A DNA stretch of 64,000 nt from Acidilobaceae archaeon (GTDB taxonomy: Archaea; Thermoproteota; Thermoprotei_A; Sulfolobales; Acidilobaceae): contig JALWEI010000039.1 in NCBI GenBank assembly GCA_027014125.1, forward strand, positions 1 through 64,000, read 5' to 3'. Both the position numbers and the translations under genes were made by a program. Within the stretch, counting starts at the first letter, position 1. Each line of letters starts with the position of its first letter. This document shows positions 34,324 through 43,344 of the stretch, one piece after another. A model generated the notes under the pieces. That model was not told the origin of the DNA, ran no database searches, and saw only the letters and a list, made by a program, of their open reading frames with translations.

Positions 34324-37300
34324 CTAGATTCAATCAGTGTACCTGGACGGGCAGGGAAGGCTCCTGACCGTGTCGCTTTCAACTCTATGAACCAGATTCA
34401 TAGATACTTTGACATTAGGCTGGGCTTGGAGGATGACCTTCCAACCCTATGAACTAGATTCGGTCGACCTGACGGTAACCCCTCAGGCGCCGCCTGAGGT
34501 CTTTCAACTCTATGAACTAGATTCCACTCATCCCCATTACACAGCCGTACCTTGCACCCCTCGAAGCCTTTCAACTCTATGAACTAGATTCAGAGGTGGA
34601 GGTCTAGCCGGGGGTGGTGGTAGATGAGCACTTTCAACTCTATGAACTAGATTCTCGATGTCTATCCTAGCTAGCTCTTTCCTGACCCAGCGGCTCAGCT
34701 CTTCTTTCAACTCTATGAACTAGATTCACCGCTACAAGCGCTAGAGACAGTATCCTCACTCCTCACTCACCTCCCCTACTTTCAACTCTATGAACTAGAT
34801 TCCCTGCACTGCTGATCGACGGGTGGAGGGAGGACACCACGCCTTTCAACTCTATGAACTAGATTCGGCCCCAGGGGTGGCGGGCTTGGGGGCGGAGATG
34901 ATCCTTTCAACTCTATGAACTAGATTCCCACGACAGGTGCACGGAGGAGGCGATGGGGCCCTGTTAGCTTTCAACTCTATGAACTAGATTCCCGTGGTAG
35001 CCGCTCACGCCTGCGCCCTTCACGTACGCGTCTTTCAACTCTATGAACTAGATTCGCGGCTCTACTAGGCTGGCTAATGCTAGCCTAGGCTGGGCCTTTC
35101 AACTCTATGAACTAGATTCACTATGAACTCTACAAATACGAGTATTACCAGGTCAAAGTAGCTTTCAACTCTATGAACTAGATTCGCGTTACCTGAGGGA
35201 GCACCATAAGAGGGCTGTAGTGGATCACTTTCAACTCTATGAACTAGATTCGATTCGCACCTCTTCCCCGGCGACTCTACTAGCTTCCTAACAGCATCCT
35301 CCTTTCAACTCTATGAACTAGATTCAGACCGTTACGACAACGTGGGTTACGACCACAACAGTCATCCCTTTCAACTCTATGAACTAGATTCTCAAGAATC
35401 AGAGGAGTATACGAAGTTTATCTAGGGCCTGGCAACTTTCAACTCTATGAACTAGATTCTATCTCTAGTATTCCGGACTCGGCCAGCCTCCTCTCGCTTT
35501 CAACTCTATGAACTAGATTCCTAGACCTCTCTCAATACACGTGGCACACTCCAGACACTTTCAACTCTATGAACTAGATTCAATTATCAGACGTCAGGCT
35601 CCTAACGTTCTTCTCAAGTCCCTTTCAACTCTATGAACTAGATTCGTCTGGAGCTTGTGGTACTCGTACCTGAGCAATGTAAGGTAGCTTTCAACTCTAT
35701 GAACTAGATTCATGACCGGGTCCGGAAATGCCCCCAAGGCCACAGCCCACCTTTCAACTCTATGAACTAGATTCCTCCTCCCTTCTTTATCTTGGGCCTG
35801 ACACGGGCCACGGCCGCTTTCAACTCTATGAACTAGATTCCGTTCATCCTGATGAACACTGTGTTGCCTGGTTGTATTTCGACCTTTCAACTCTATGAAC
35901 TAGATTCTTGATGTGCATGACGTGGATGACGTTGTCGGCGAGCCTCCGTAGCGCGCTCTTTCAACTCTATGAACTAGATTCTTGGAACCTACTCAACCGA
36001 ACTCAACGACGCGGAAGCAATACCTTTCAACTCTATGAACTAGATTCGCTAGCTAGCGACTGGTTGCCGGCGCTATCCGTATCCGCCAAGAAAGACTTTC
36101 AACTCTATGAACTAGATTCTTTTGGAATGTGCGCCACTCGGGGCCGTCGTCTATGTTGTCGAGGTAGCTTTCAACTCTATGAACTAGATTCGCATCGTGG
36201 GGCGCTTTACGCCTCTGCTCATGTTCTTTGACTTTCAACTCTATGAACTAGATTCTTCGTTGTGTATGATGTAGTATAGCATCTCTGTGACCTGCTTTCA
36301 ACTCTATGAACTAGATTCCTAAGCCTGCTACAGGAGAGAATAGTCTACGACCCGATGACCTTTCAACTCTATGAACTAGATTCTCCTCCCTCAGTAGCGT
36401 AGGCCTCTGTCTCCTTCTGGAATACGTCTTTCAACTCTATGAACTAGATTCCTAGATTCGGAACTCTTCGGCTCGATAGACGTGGCCGAGCTCAGCAAAA
36501 CCTTTCAACTCTATGAACTAGATTCTTAAGAGTAGAAGGGTGTAGTACAACATGAAACTAATGCCTTTCAACTCTATGACTATGAACTAGATTCCTTCCA
36601 TCACAAGACCGGGAGCCTACGCTACAGCTTCACTTTCAACTCTATGAACTAGATTCGCGTTATTACCTTGTGCTAGACGTAAACATAAAGCTGAACACCA
36701 CCTTTCAACTCTATGAACTAGATTCAGCGCTCGGGGACGACGATCCGCTGAGGCTGATACTGACCTTTCAACTCTATGAACTAGATTCAGGTACCCGTGG
36801 CGACCCCGGAACGCCTAGCCAACCAGCCTTTCAACTCTATGAACTAGATTCGATATGTCAAGCAGGCGGCGAAGATAAGAGATAGAGCTGAACCTTTCAA
36901 CTCTATGAACTAGATTCAGGGATAGCAACGTCGGCCAATACGGGCGCTAGAGCTTCGACTTTCAACTCTATGAACTAGATTCGTGAGTTGGGGTGGGAGA
37001 GAAAGTGGAGGGTAGCCTTGGGCCTTTCAACTCTATGAACTAGATTCTCGGCGCAGTCTTGGCTTGGCTCTAGAATTTTGCCGTAACTTTCAACTCTATG
37101 AACTAGATTCCCACCGAATCCTATCCATCTTCACCACCCTCTCTTATTCCCTCACACCTTTCAACTCTATGAACTAGATTCGGTGTGTAGTGTGTCGTGT
37201 GGAATAAAGGAAGAGGAGCTTTCAACTCTATGAACTAGATTCCCTAGCCCTACAGGAGGCGATGTTCCACGCCAGCCACTTTCAACTCTATGAACTAGAT

Positions 37301-38347
37301 TCTATACCAATCCTTATAACCCCGGAGGGATCCTTAGCTTTCAACTCTATGAACTAGATTCACCATGTCCGCTAGGTGCTGGTGCTCCTCCACGTACCTT
37401 AGCTTTCAACTCTATGAACTAGATTCCTAGGCATAGACACAAAAAAGATCCTGCCAGCCTTATTGCTATACACTTTCAACTCTATGAACTAGATTCATAG
37501 CAGAGGCACAATTAGCGTATGACAACGGAAGGCTAGAGTGCGTAGCTTTCAACTCTATGAACTAGATTCATCACGTATTCTCCCCTTACCCCTATCTACC
37601 CTGACTACTCTATCTTTCAACTCTATGAACTAGATTCGGGTTCATGAACTTCGACGAAATTAACCGTAGGCATCCTGTACTTTCAACTCTATGAACTAGA
37701 TTCGCTATCTGGTCGAGGAGCCGGGTGGCGGGTCGCACTTCACTTTCAACTCTATGAACTAGATTCGATGTGGAGCGCCTTGAGCGAGTGATACGCATCG
37801 CAGTCCTTTCAACTCTATGAACTAGATTCCAGGAAAAAACCTATCCCCGATATTTTATCACCGTAAAGAAAAAGCTTTCAACTCTATGAACTAGATTCGT
37901 TGATCTTGTGCAGGTCGATAAAGTCCTCAAGTGGGGCGTCTTTCAACTCTATGAACTAGATTCACATAAGCGAGAATCCCTGCGCCGCCGCCGAGGAACC
38001 CAACTTTCAACTCTATGAACTAGATTCTTACCCTGAAGTTCTCGGCGAATAGCCCAGCCCCACCCAGCCGCCTTTCAACTCTATGAACTAGATTCGGACC
38101 CTTCTGGGCCTGGGGTTTGCAGCCTTGCCCCTAGCCTTTCAACTCTATGAACTAGATTCCGGTGCACGACCACACTGTCGCCCAGTTGGTCGGCCTCGGC
38201 TGCTTTCAACTCTATGAACTAGATTCACCACGTCGTCCCTACGCCTGGCCCTAAGCCCCAGCTTTCAACTCTATGAACTAGATTCCCACACCCGCGTATA
38301 CTCGGGGCTGGCGGCATCCACGCCTTTCAACTCTATGAACTAGATTC
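34317..38347 (-). CRISPR. CRISPR array, 61 repeats plus one truncated repeat, 61 spacers
   Basis: A 24-base repeat (for example 34501-34524) recurs at 59-75 base intervals, so spacers are 35-51 bases. On the minus strand the repeat begins GAATCTAG and ends TTGAAAG, the common 3' tag of crenarchaeal type I repeats, so transcription is right to left with the leader at 38348-38755. The far (left) end is degenerate: 34317-34331 keeps only the last 15 bases, 34376-34399 has one change and 34438-34461 has two. The repeat at 36565-36594 has a 6-base internal duplication (CTATGA). All others appear identical by eye. Cas6 encoded at 49107 would process the transcript. Confidence 0.99.
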
Positions 38348-38755
38348 TGCATTGCACTTGTAGGGTTCTATTCTATCATAGATCTTAGATTTTTCTATTA
38401 TCTCCTAGTGCCTTGCCTCTTGTCGTTTATTTTTCGGGGTCTGATGTATATGGTTTAGTTGTTCCTTATTAAATATTATCATCGTGTGGTGTATATATTC
38501 CCACTGTGTTGTGGGAAAATGGGTCCTGGTTGTGTTTAATGGAACATTGTGGTGGAGGAATACTAGTTTTTCTATTCGCCTTTAGGCGTGGAAAGCTTAT
38601 AGCTTTCCCGTGCTGGGTTGGGAAATCCCTGCCGGGGCCGGGAGGTTTATATGGGGGGTTATGTCGTTCCTATGGTGTTTCCCGGTCTAGTCTGGGAGTT
38701 GTGGCTCGTGGGGTTTCTAATGCGTTTCACTTTTACCTGCCGTAGTTTGTAGTCG
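38348..38755. promoter_or_regulatory. CRISPR leader and csa1 promoter region
   Basis: No real gene lies in these 408 bases. The array-proximal 170 bases are AT-rich with T-runs and TATA-like elements on the minus strand, as expected for a leader. The rest holds four dyads of the form TTCCC-N10-GGGAA (38498-38517, 38605-38624, 38625-38644, 38679-38698; the last two have A/T or G variants at the ends). TTTATAT at about 38646 lies between dyads and could be the csa1 TATA box. Confidence 0.75.
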
Positions 38756-39622
38756 GTGACTGGTGTGTTTGGTACAGTTCTGAGGAGGGCGTTGCGGAGG
38801 GTTCATGGGGCTGGAGGCCCCGTGCCGGGGGAGCTTAGGGGGTGGAGGTGGGATGAGCCCCCTGTTAGGCCTAGAGCTTATCTGGGGCTTGGTGTCAGCG
38901 AGGTAGCTTATAGGTACTGTGATAGCTTCCGGGACTTGTGGCTGAGGAGGGTTAAGAGGGTATCTAGCAGGAGTAGTGAGCCTCTCAGGGTTGGGCTGGT
39001 CGTTCACAGGGTTTTCCATGAGGCTGCCGGCGACTTGAAGAGGCTGCTGGGCAGGGGGCTGGAGCCTTGGGATGCTGTAGAGATGCTCCTAGCCAGGGCT
39101 GGTAGGGGGAGGGATTGGCCCCGCTGGGCCGTGGAGCTGTATAGAGCCTTGGTTACGATGTGGGCTGGCGAGAGTGCTGGTAGTAGCCTGCTCTATGGCG
39201 GGGTTGGAGCTGGCTGGCTTCCATGGCTGAGCGAGTATGTGGTTGACGGGTCTCCGCTGGGCTTGTCGCATAGGCTTAGGGTCGATGCTGTGGAGGGTTC
39301 TGGCGTTGTGGTAGAGGTGAAGTATGGCCAGGCTGACTGGAGGCACCGTATCGGGCTGGCTGGATATGCGCTAGCGCTGGAAGCAGCTTTCGAGGTGCCG
39401 TACGACTACGGCGTCTTGGTTAGGGTTAGCGGTGTACCCGGCGGCAAGCCTAGGGTGGCCCTAGAGCCCGTGTATATAGGCGAGGAGTTGAGGAGGAGGT
39501 TCCTGGAGAATAGGGATGACGCTATAGACGTGGTCCTTTCGGGAATCGACCCCGGGCTGTCATCATCGTGCAGCACTGCATGCCCCTTCTATACCGTGTG
39601 CCATGGGGGTGCTGAAGGGTGA
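38756..39622 (+). CDS. csa1: Csa1 (Cas4-like adaptation protein)
   Basis: 288 residues from GTG 38756 (GTG 38765 also possible). GVSEVAYRYCDSFRDLWLRR near residues 47-66 is the Csa1 hallmark. A PD-(D/E)xK-type nuclease core is visible as LRVDAVEGSGVVVEVKYGQ with Asp, Glu and Lys, and CSTACPFYTVC at the C-terminus supplies cysteines for a 4Fe-4S cluster, as in Cas4. In type I-A systems Csa1 acts with Cas1, Cas2 and Cas4 in trimming and integrating new spacers. Its stop overlaps the cas1 start (GTGA). Confidence 0.85.
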   Translation: MTGVFGTVLRRALRRVHGAGGPVPGELRGWRWDEPPVRPRAYLGLGVSEVAYRYCDSFRDLWLRRVKRVSSRSSEPLRVGLVVHRVFHEAAGDLKRLLGRGLEPWDAVEMLLARAGRGRDWPRWAVELYRALVTMWAGESAGSSLLYGGVGAGWLPWLSEYVVDGSPLGLSHRLRVDAVEGSGVVVEVKYGQADWRHRIGLAGYALALEAAFEVPYDYGVLVRVSGVPGGKPRVALEPVYIGEELRRRFLENRDDAIDVVLSGIDPGLSSSCSTACPFYTVCHGGAEG

Positions 39623-40587
39623 GGATGCTGGTCCTGGATGGGTATGGCCTAACGCTAGCCGCATCCCACGGAGCACTAGTCGTTAGGGGCAGGGATGGCA
39701 GGAGGAGCATCCCGCTAAGCGACGTCGACGTGGTTATAGTCGCCACCAGCGGCGTGTCGGTGACCAGCAACGCGATCAGGCTGCTAGCCAACTCCGGCGT
39801 AGAACTGGTAGTACTCGACCATAGGGGCATGCCAGTCTCAATACTATACGCTAGCCACTATACGAGGACCCCCGAGACGAGGAGAGCCCAATACGAGGCA
39901 CACCACAACGGCCTAGCCCCACAGATCATAAGGGAGATAGCATACACCAAGGCCTGGAACCAGAGCTGCATACTACGCAAGCTACGACACCACTCCCCGG
40001 AGGAGATTAACAGCTCCCTAGCAAGCATGATGGAGGCTCTAGACAGGCTAGCGGCAAGCCCGCCGAGGGATATTACAGAGGCCAGGAGGTGGGCAATGCA
40101 CCTCGAGGCAGCAGCCGCCAGGGCCTACTGGTCCGGGGTGGCTGCGGTACTACCCAGCGAGCTCGGATTCGACGGCAGAGACCAGGACGCCCCCGACCCG
40201 GTCAATGCAGCCCTGAATTATGGGTACGGTATACTATACGGCATAGCATGGAGGAGCCTGGTACTGGCGGGTCTAGACCCCTACGCAGGCTTCCTCCACG
40301 CGGACAGGAGCGGGAAGCCCGTGCTGGCGTTCGACTACGTGGAGCTGTTCAGGGCCCACCTGGTAGATTACCCGTTAATCCGGCTCCTGCTCAGGGGCTG
40401 GAGGCCGGGCTACAAGGAGGGCAGGCTCGACCCAGCTTCGAGGAGGAGGATAGCGGAGGAGGTGAACAAGACCCTCTCATCCAGCATCGCGGGAAAGAGG
40501 CTAGAGAACATAGTCAGGGGGAACGCATTGGAGCTCGCCAAGAGCCTCAGGACCGGGAGAGAGTACAGGGCGTGGAGGGGATGCTAG
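39619..40587 (+). CDS. cas1: CRISPR integrase Cas1
   Basis: 322 residues. The N-terminal beta domain has SDVDVVIVATSGVSVTSNAI and the helical domain has PVNAALNYGYGILYG and GFLHADRSGKPVLAFDYVEL, where the conserved His and acidic residues bind the metal that drives spacer integration. It works as a Cas1-Cas2 complex at the leader end of the array. GTG 39619 overlaps the csa1 stop and cas2 follows immediately. Confidence 0.97.
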   Translation: MRMLVLDGYGLTLAASHGALVVRGRDGRRSIPLSDVDVVIVATSGVSVTSNAIRLLANSGVELVVLDHRGMPVSILYASHYTRTPETRRAQYEAHHNGLAPQIIREIAYTKAWNQSCILRKLRHHSPEEINSSLASMMEALDRLAASPPRDITEARRWAMHLEAAAARAYWSGVAAVLPSELGFDGRDQDAPDPVNAALNYGYGILYGIAWRSLVLAGLDPYAGFLHADRSGKPVLAFDYVELFRAHLVDYPLIRLLLRGWRPGYKEGRLDPASRRRIAEEVNKTLSSSIAGKRLENIVRGNALELAKSLRTGREYRAWRGC

Positions 40588-40872
40588 GTGAGGGTAATGG
40601 TTGTATACGATGTAAGCGACGACAAGAGGAGGCTCAGGCTAGCCAGAACCCTTGAGAGGTGGGGGCTATCCAGGATACAGCGGAGCGCGTTCACAGGCGT
40701 GCTCCAACCCGCCAGGATAAAGGACCTGGAGAGGCTAGTCAAAACCATCGTGGACCCCAGCACCGACATAGTCCACATACTGCCGGTCCAAGACCAGGAT
40801 TGGAGGAGGGTCAGAGTAATTGGGAGGCAGTGGGGTGAGGCCGTTGTACCCGGAGCCGCTCTACTCAAGTAG
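40588..40872 (+). CDS. cas2: CRISPR adaptation protein Cas2
   Basis: 94 residues, usual size. MRVMVVYDVSDDKRRLRLAR is the ferredoxin-fold first strand with the conserved Asp, and GLSRIQRSAFTGVLQP follows. Cas2 dimers hold two Cas1 dimers together for spacer insertion. GTG 40588 directly follows the cas1 stop, and the end overlaps cas4. Confidence 0.96.
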   Translation: MRVMVVYDVSDDKRRLRLARTLERWGLSRIQRSAFTGVLQPARIKDLERLVKTIVDPSTDIVHILPVQDQDWRRVRVIGRQWGEAVVPGAALLK

Positions 40873-41416
40873 AATCCCCGTAACGCTGGTGAAGGACCAT
40901 GCCTACTGCCCAGCCATACCCTGGATAAGGAGGTTCCTGGGATACAGGGAGCCTAGGAGCCCAAGCATGGAGACGGCTAGGGTGGACGCTTCATACAAGG
41001 AGGAGGTCGCCAGGGAGCTGGGCCTGCCGAGGCCCTGGAGGATCGAGCTACCCGTCCAGGGCGTGAGCATCCCCCTGAGTGGCGTGGTGGATATTGTAGC
41101 CGGGGATAAGAGGCTCACGGTGGTAGAGGTTAAAGCGTATAAGAGGAGGATGGACAGGAGCAGGCACTTCAGGATCCAGCTTCTACTATATGCCTACATA
41201 GTGAACGAGACTATAGGGCCCGTCAGGGAGGCCATACTCTACATGCAGGGCCACGTATACAGGACCAGGGTGACGCTTGACCTGCTCGAGGAGGCTAGGA
41301 GGGAGGCGGAGAAGACTCTAAAGACGCTGGCCAGCGAGGAGCCCCCGAGGCCCAGGCAGCCCCGGAGGAAGTGCAGCTACTGCTGGTACAGGAGGGTTTG
41401 CCCATCCCACTACTGA
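40835..41416 (+). CDS. cas4: Cas4 nuclease
   Basis: About 193 residues. The RecB-type nuclease core is SGVVDIVAGDKRLTVVEVKA with Asp, Glu and Lys, followed by QLLLYAYIV (QhxxY motif). Four cysteines for the 4Fe-4S cluster are in DHAYCPAIPW and KCSYCWYRRVCPSHY. Cas4 trims prespacers and reads the PAM. GTG 40835 is preferred over the frame opening at 40820 because of the upstream G-rich site; the gene overlaps the end of cas2 by 38 bases. Confidence 0.93.
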   Translation: MRPLYPEPLYSSRIPVTLVKDHAYCPAIPWIRRFLGYREPRSPSMETARVDASYKEEVARELGLPRPWRIELPVQGVSIPLSGVVDIVAGDKRLTVVEVKAYKRRMDRSRHFRIQLLLYAYIVNETIGPVREAILYMQGHVYRTRVTLDLLEEARREAEKTLKTLASEEPPRPRQPRRKCSYCWYRRVCPSHY

Positions 41417-41475
41417 CGCCCTGCGCTTAAAGTATTTAGCCTCATAGACCTATAGATACTCCTGGAGGTTATAGT

Positions 41476-42141
41476 TTGCCCGAACGACTATTCGTCGCGA
41501 CGCTAGGCTTCAACGAGACATACCTAGTTAACACACTCCACAAGTATGGCGCCTCCCGGGGCGATGGCGTACTTATAATCACCCTCAACCCCCTGGTTGG
41601 GGGTGTTAGGAAGGCATTGAACAACCTGAACGGGATATCGCAGGTAATGGGATTCACTATGCATGGAGTGGTGGAGGTTGAAAGAGAGAGCCCTGCATCA
41701 TCGATAGTCGGGATTATAGAGAGGGTGAGCGAGGTATCGGAGAACCACGGGTACAAGAGGATTATCGCGGACCTCACCGGGGGCCCTAGGATAGCAGTCG
41801 TCTCTACAATGACCGCACTACTACTATTACCCCCCGGCCTGAGCGTGGAGGTAAGGGTCCAGGATGAGACTGGCGGAGAGGGCGACCTAAGGCTAAGCAT
41901 AGAGACGCTGAGGGTAGCGCTTAGGGGCCTTGGAGAGAAGGGCAAGGTCCTAGCGTACATTGTATCCAACCCCGGCTCGATGCCAGGGAGTATAGCAGAG
42001 TCACTAGGACTATCGCCCAAGACCGTGGCAAACTACATCACAAGCCTGAAGAAGATGGGGCTCGTGATCCAGAAGGGCAGGGGGAGGGGCGTCTACCCCA
42101 CGGAGTGGGGAATAATGCTCTCCAGGCTTGGGAGGGTGTAG
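41476..42141 (+). CDS. csa3: Csa3-type CARF/HTH regulator, first copy
   Basis: 221 residues from TTG 41476 behind GGAGG. An N-terminal CARF domain (LFVATLGFNETYLVNTL, then IIADLTGGPRIAVVST with the ligand loop) is followed by a C-terminal winged helix (PGSIAESLGLSPKTVANY, SLKKMGLVIQKGRGRG). Csa3 proteins bind cyclic tetra-adenylate and control adaptation or interference genes in type I-A loci. A second copy follows four bases after its stop. No Cas10 is in the window, so any cyclic oligoadenylate must come from another locus. Confidence 0.88.
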   Translation: MPERLFVATLGFNETYLVNTLHKYGASRGDGVLIITLNPLVGGVRKALNNLNGISQVMGFTMHGVVEVERESPASSIVGIIERVSEVSENHGYKRIIADLTGGPRIAVVSTMTALLLLPPGLSVEVRVQDETGGEGDLRLSIETLRVALRGLGEKGKVLAYIVSNPGSMPGSIAESLGLSPKTVANYITSLKKMGLVIQKGRGRGVYPTEWGIMLSRLGRV

Positions 42142-42145
42142 GGGC

Positions 42146-42790
42146 ATGACCAGGATCCTCGTGGCAACCCTAGGGTTCTCCATGGACTTCATACTCAAGA
42201 GGGTATACGACAGGGAGATGCCTGACGTGGACGAGGTTGTAATTCTAGCCCTGTGGACAGACGAGGGTAGCTGGGGCAGAATCAAGGATGCATACAACCT
42301 CCTACGCATGACCCTGGACAAGACCGGCGTGAAGTCGAGCCTCCACAAGATACCCTACAGCAACAGGATGATAGGCAACCTGAGGGAAAAGCTACGGGAA
42401 ATTGCATTGAAGAACCCTGAAGCAGGTATAGAGCTCTTCCTCACCGGGGGCCCCAGAATACTCGTAGTTGCCACGCTCCTAGCCGCTGTAAGCCTAAGAG
42501 AGGATATAGTGGGGCGGATTACGGTAACTGTTTATGGAGAGAACTTCCCGGGTACACTGAACATTAGACTATCCCAAATATTAGTCCTGAACAGGCTGGA
42601 CAAGAGGTCCGAGAAGATCCTCCACGCAATCGCTAAGGGGATCACTGATAGTGGGAGGCTCATGGAGGAGGTTAGAATGCCCAAGAGCAGCTTCTACCTC
42701 AAGCTTAGCGAACTCGAGGAGCTCGGCCTCATCAAGAGGATGGGTAGGGGTAAGGTGGGCCTCCAGGAGGGCGTGGACAACATAATATAA
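42146..42790 (+). CDS. csa3: Csa3-type CARF/HTH regulator, second copy
   Basis: 214 residues from ATG 42146. ILVATLGFSMDFILKRVYD and IELFLTGGPRILVVAT give the CARF fold; a winged helix follows (EKILHAIAKGITDSGRLMEE, LEELGLIKRMGRGKVG). It is clearly paralogous to the preceding gene but far from identical. In other type I-A loci two Csa3 proteins divide the control of adaptation and interference; the same split is likely here because the second copy sits next to the interference promoter. Confidence 0.85.
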   Translation: MTRILVATLGFSMDFILKRVYDREMPDVDEVVILALWTDEGSWGRIKDAYNLLRMTLDKTGVKSSLHKIPYSNRMIGNLREKLREIALKNPEAGIELFLTGGPRILVVATLLAAVSLREDIVGRITVTVYGENFPGTLNIRLSQILVLNRLDKRSEKILHAIAKGITDSGRLMEEVRMPKSSFYLKLSELEELGLIKRMGRGKVGLQEGVDNII

Positions 42791-42808
42791 AGTCCAATAT
42801 ACATGAAC

Positions 42809-42849
42809 CAATATTATAGCCAAATAACCCACTAAAACCACTAATATTG
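42809..42849. promoter_or_regulatory. Inverted repeat upstream of the interference operon
   Basis: CAATATTA (42809-42816) and TAATATTG (42842-42849) form perfect 8-base arms 25 bases apart in the AT-rich gap between the second csa3 and csa5. A TATA box CATATATA (42893-42900) follows. It may be an operator for Csa3 or another repressor of interference genes. Confidence 0.45.
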
Positions 42850-42930
42850 CCCTTAATCATACACAAACAATAGACTTATTAACCTCCGGCAACATATATA
42901 GGAACTAGAAACGAGGAGGTGGAAACAAGG

Positions 42931-43341
42931 TTGAGTTCAAGCCCGAATCTAGCCGAGACCGCCCCTAGGAGGGGCGACAAGCTGGATCCCATTATAGATA
43001 TCCTGGCATACTTCACGGCAGCCAGGAGGTACGGCTACGTAGACGCGCTAGCAGGCGCGCTTAACCCTGAGATCGCGAAGGCTGTTATAGCAGATGCACT
43101 GAGGGACTTCGAAGTATCCTGCGGCGGAGGTAAGAGCAAGGAGGAGTGTGTCAAGTGCCCGAGCATAGACCCTGATAGCCTAAGGAACGCCATAGAAATG
43201 CTGGACAGGATGCTCGGCAAGCTAGACAAGCCTGGGAAGGGTTTCTTCGAGACGATAAGGAGCATGACCCTCAAGGCGCTGAGCAGGGCTCCTAGCCTAA
43301 GGATCAGGCCTTGCAAGAAGGATGAGGGCTCCGGGTCCTAA
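42931..43341 (+). CDS. csa5: Csa5, small subunit of the type I-A Cascade (Cas11a)
   Basis: About 136 residues, mostly helical, with PIIDILAYFTAARRYGYVDA near the start and LRNAIEMLDRMLGKLDKPGK later, matching Csa5 in size and position immediately before cas7. Csa5 stabilises the R-loop in the complex. TTG 42931 is preferred: it lies about 30 bases after the TATA box and nine bases after GGAGGTG. GTG 42919 is the alternative. The CGGGKSKEECVKC stretch is an unusual cysteine cluster. Confidence 0.75.
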   Translation: MSSSPNLAETAPRRGDKLDPIIDILAYFTAARRYGYVDALAGALNPEIAKAVIADALRDFEVSCGGGKSKEECVKCPSIDPDSLRNAIEMLDRMLGKLDKPGKGFFETIRSMTLKALSRAPSLRIRPCKKDEGSGS

Positions 43342-43344
43342 GAG

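Noticed and set aside
35594-36885. Open frames with repeated NLVHRVE or FQLYELDS segments
   Set aside because: These are translations of CRISPR repeats, not proteins.
34317-38347. Spacers matching the AT-rich island or other parts of the window
   Set aside because: None was found by eye. A proper search of all 61 spacers against the window and viral databases would be needed; a full-length match would overturn this.
38506-38745. 79-codon frame in the leader
   Set aside because: It overlaps the leader dyads, has no ribosome site and no protein-like composition.
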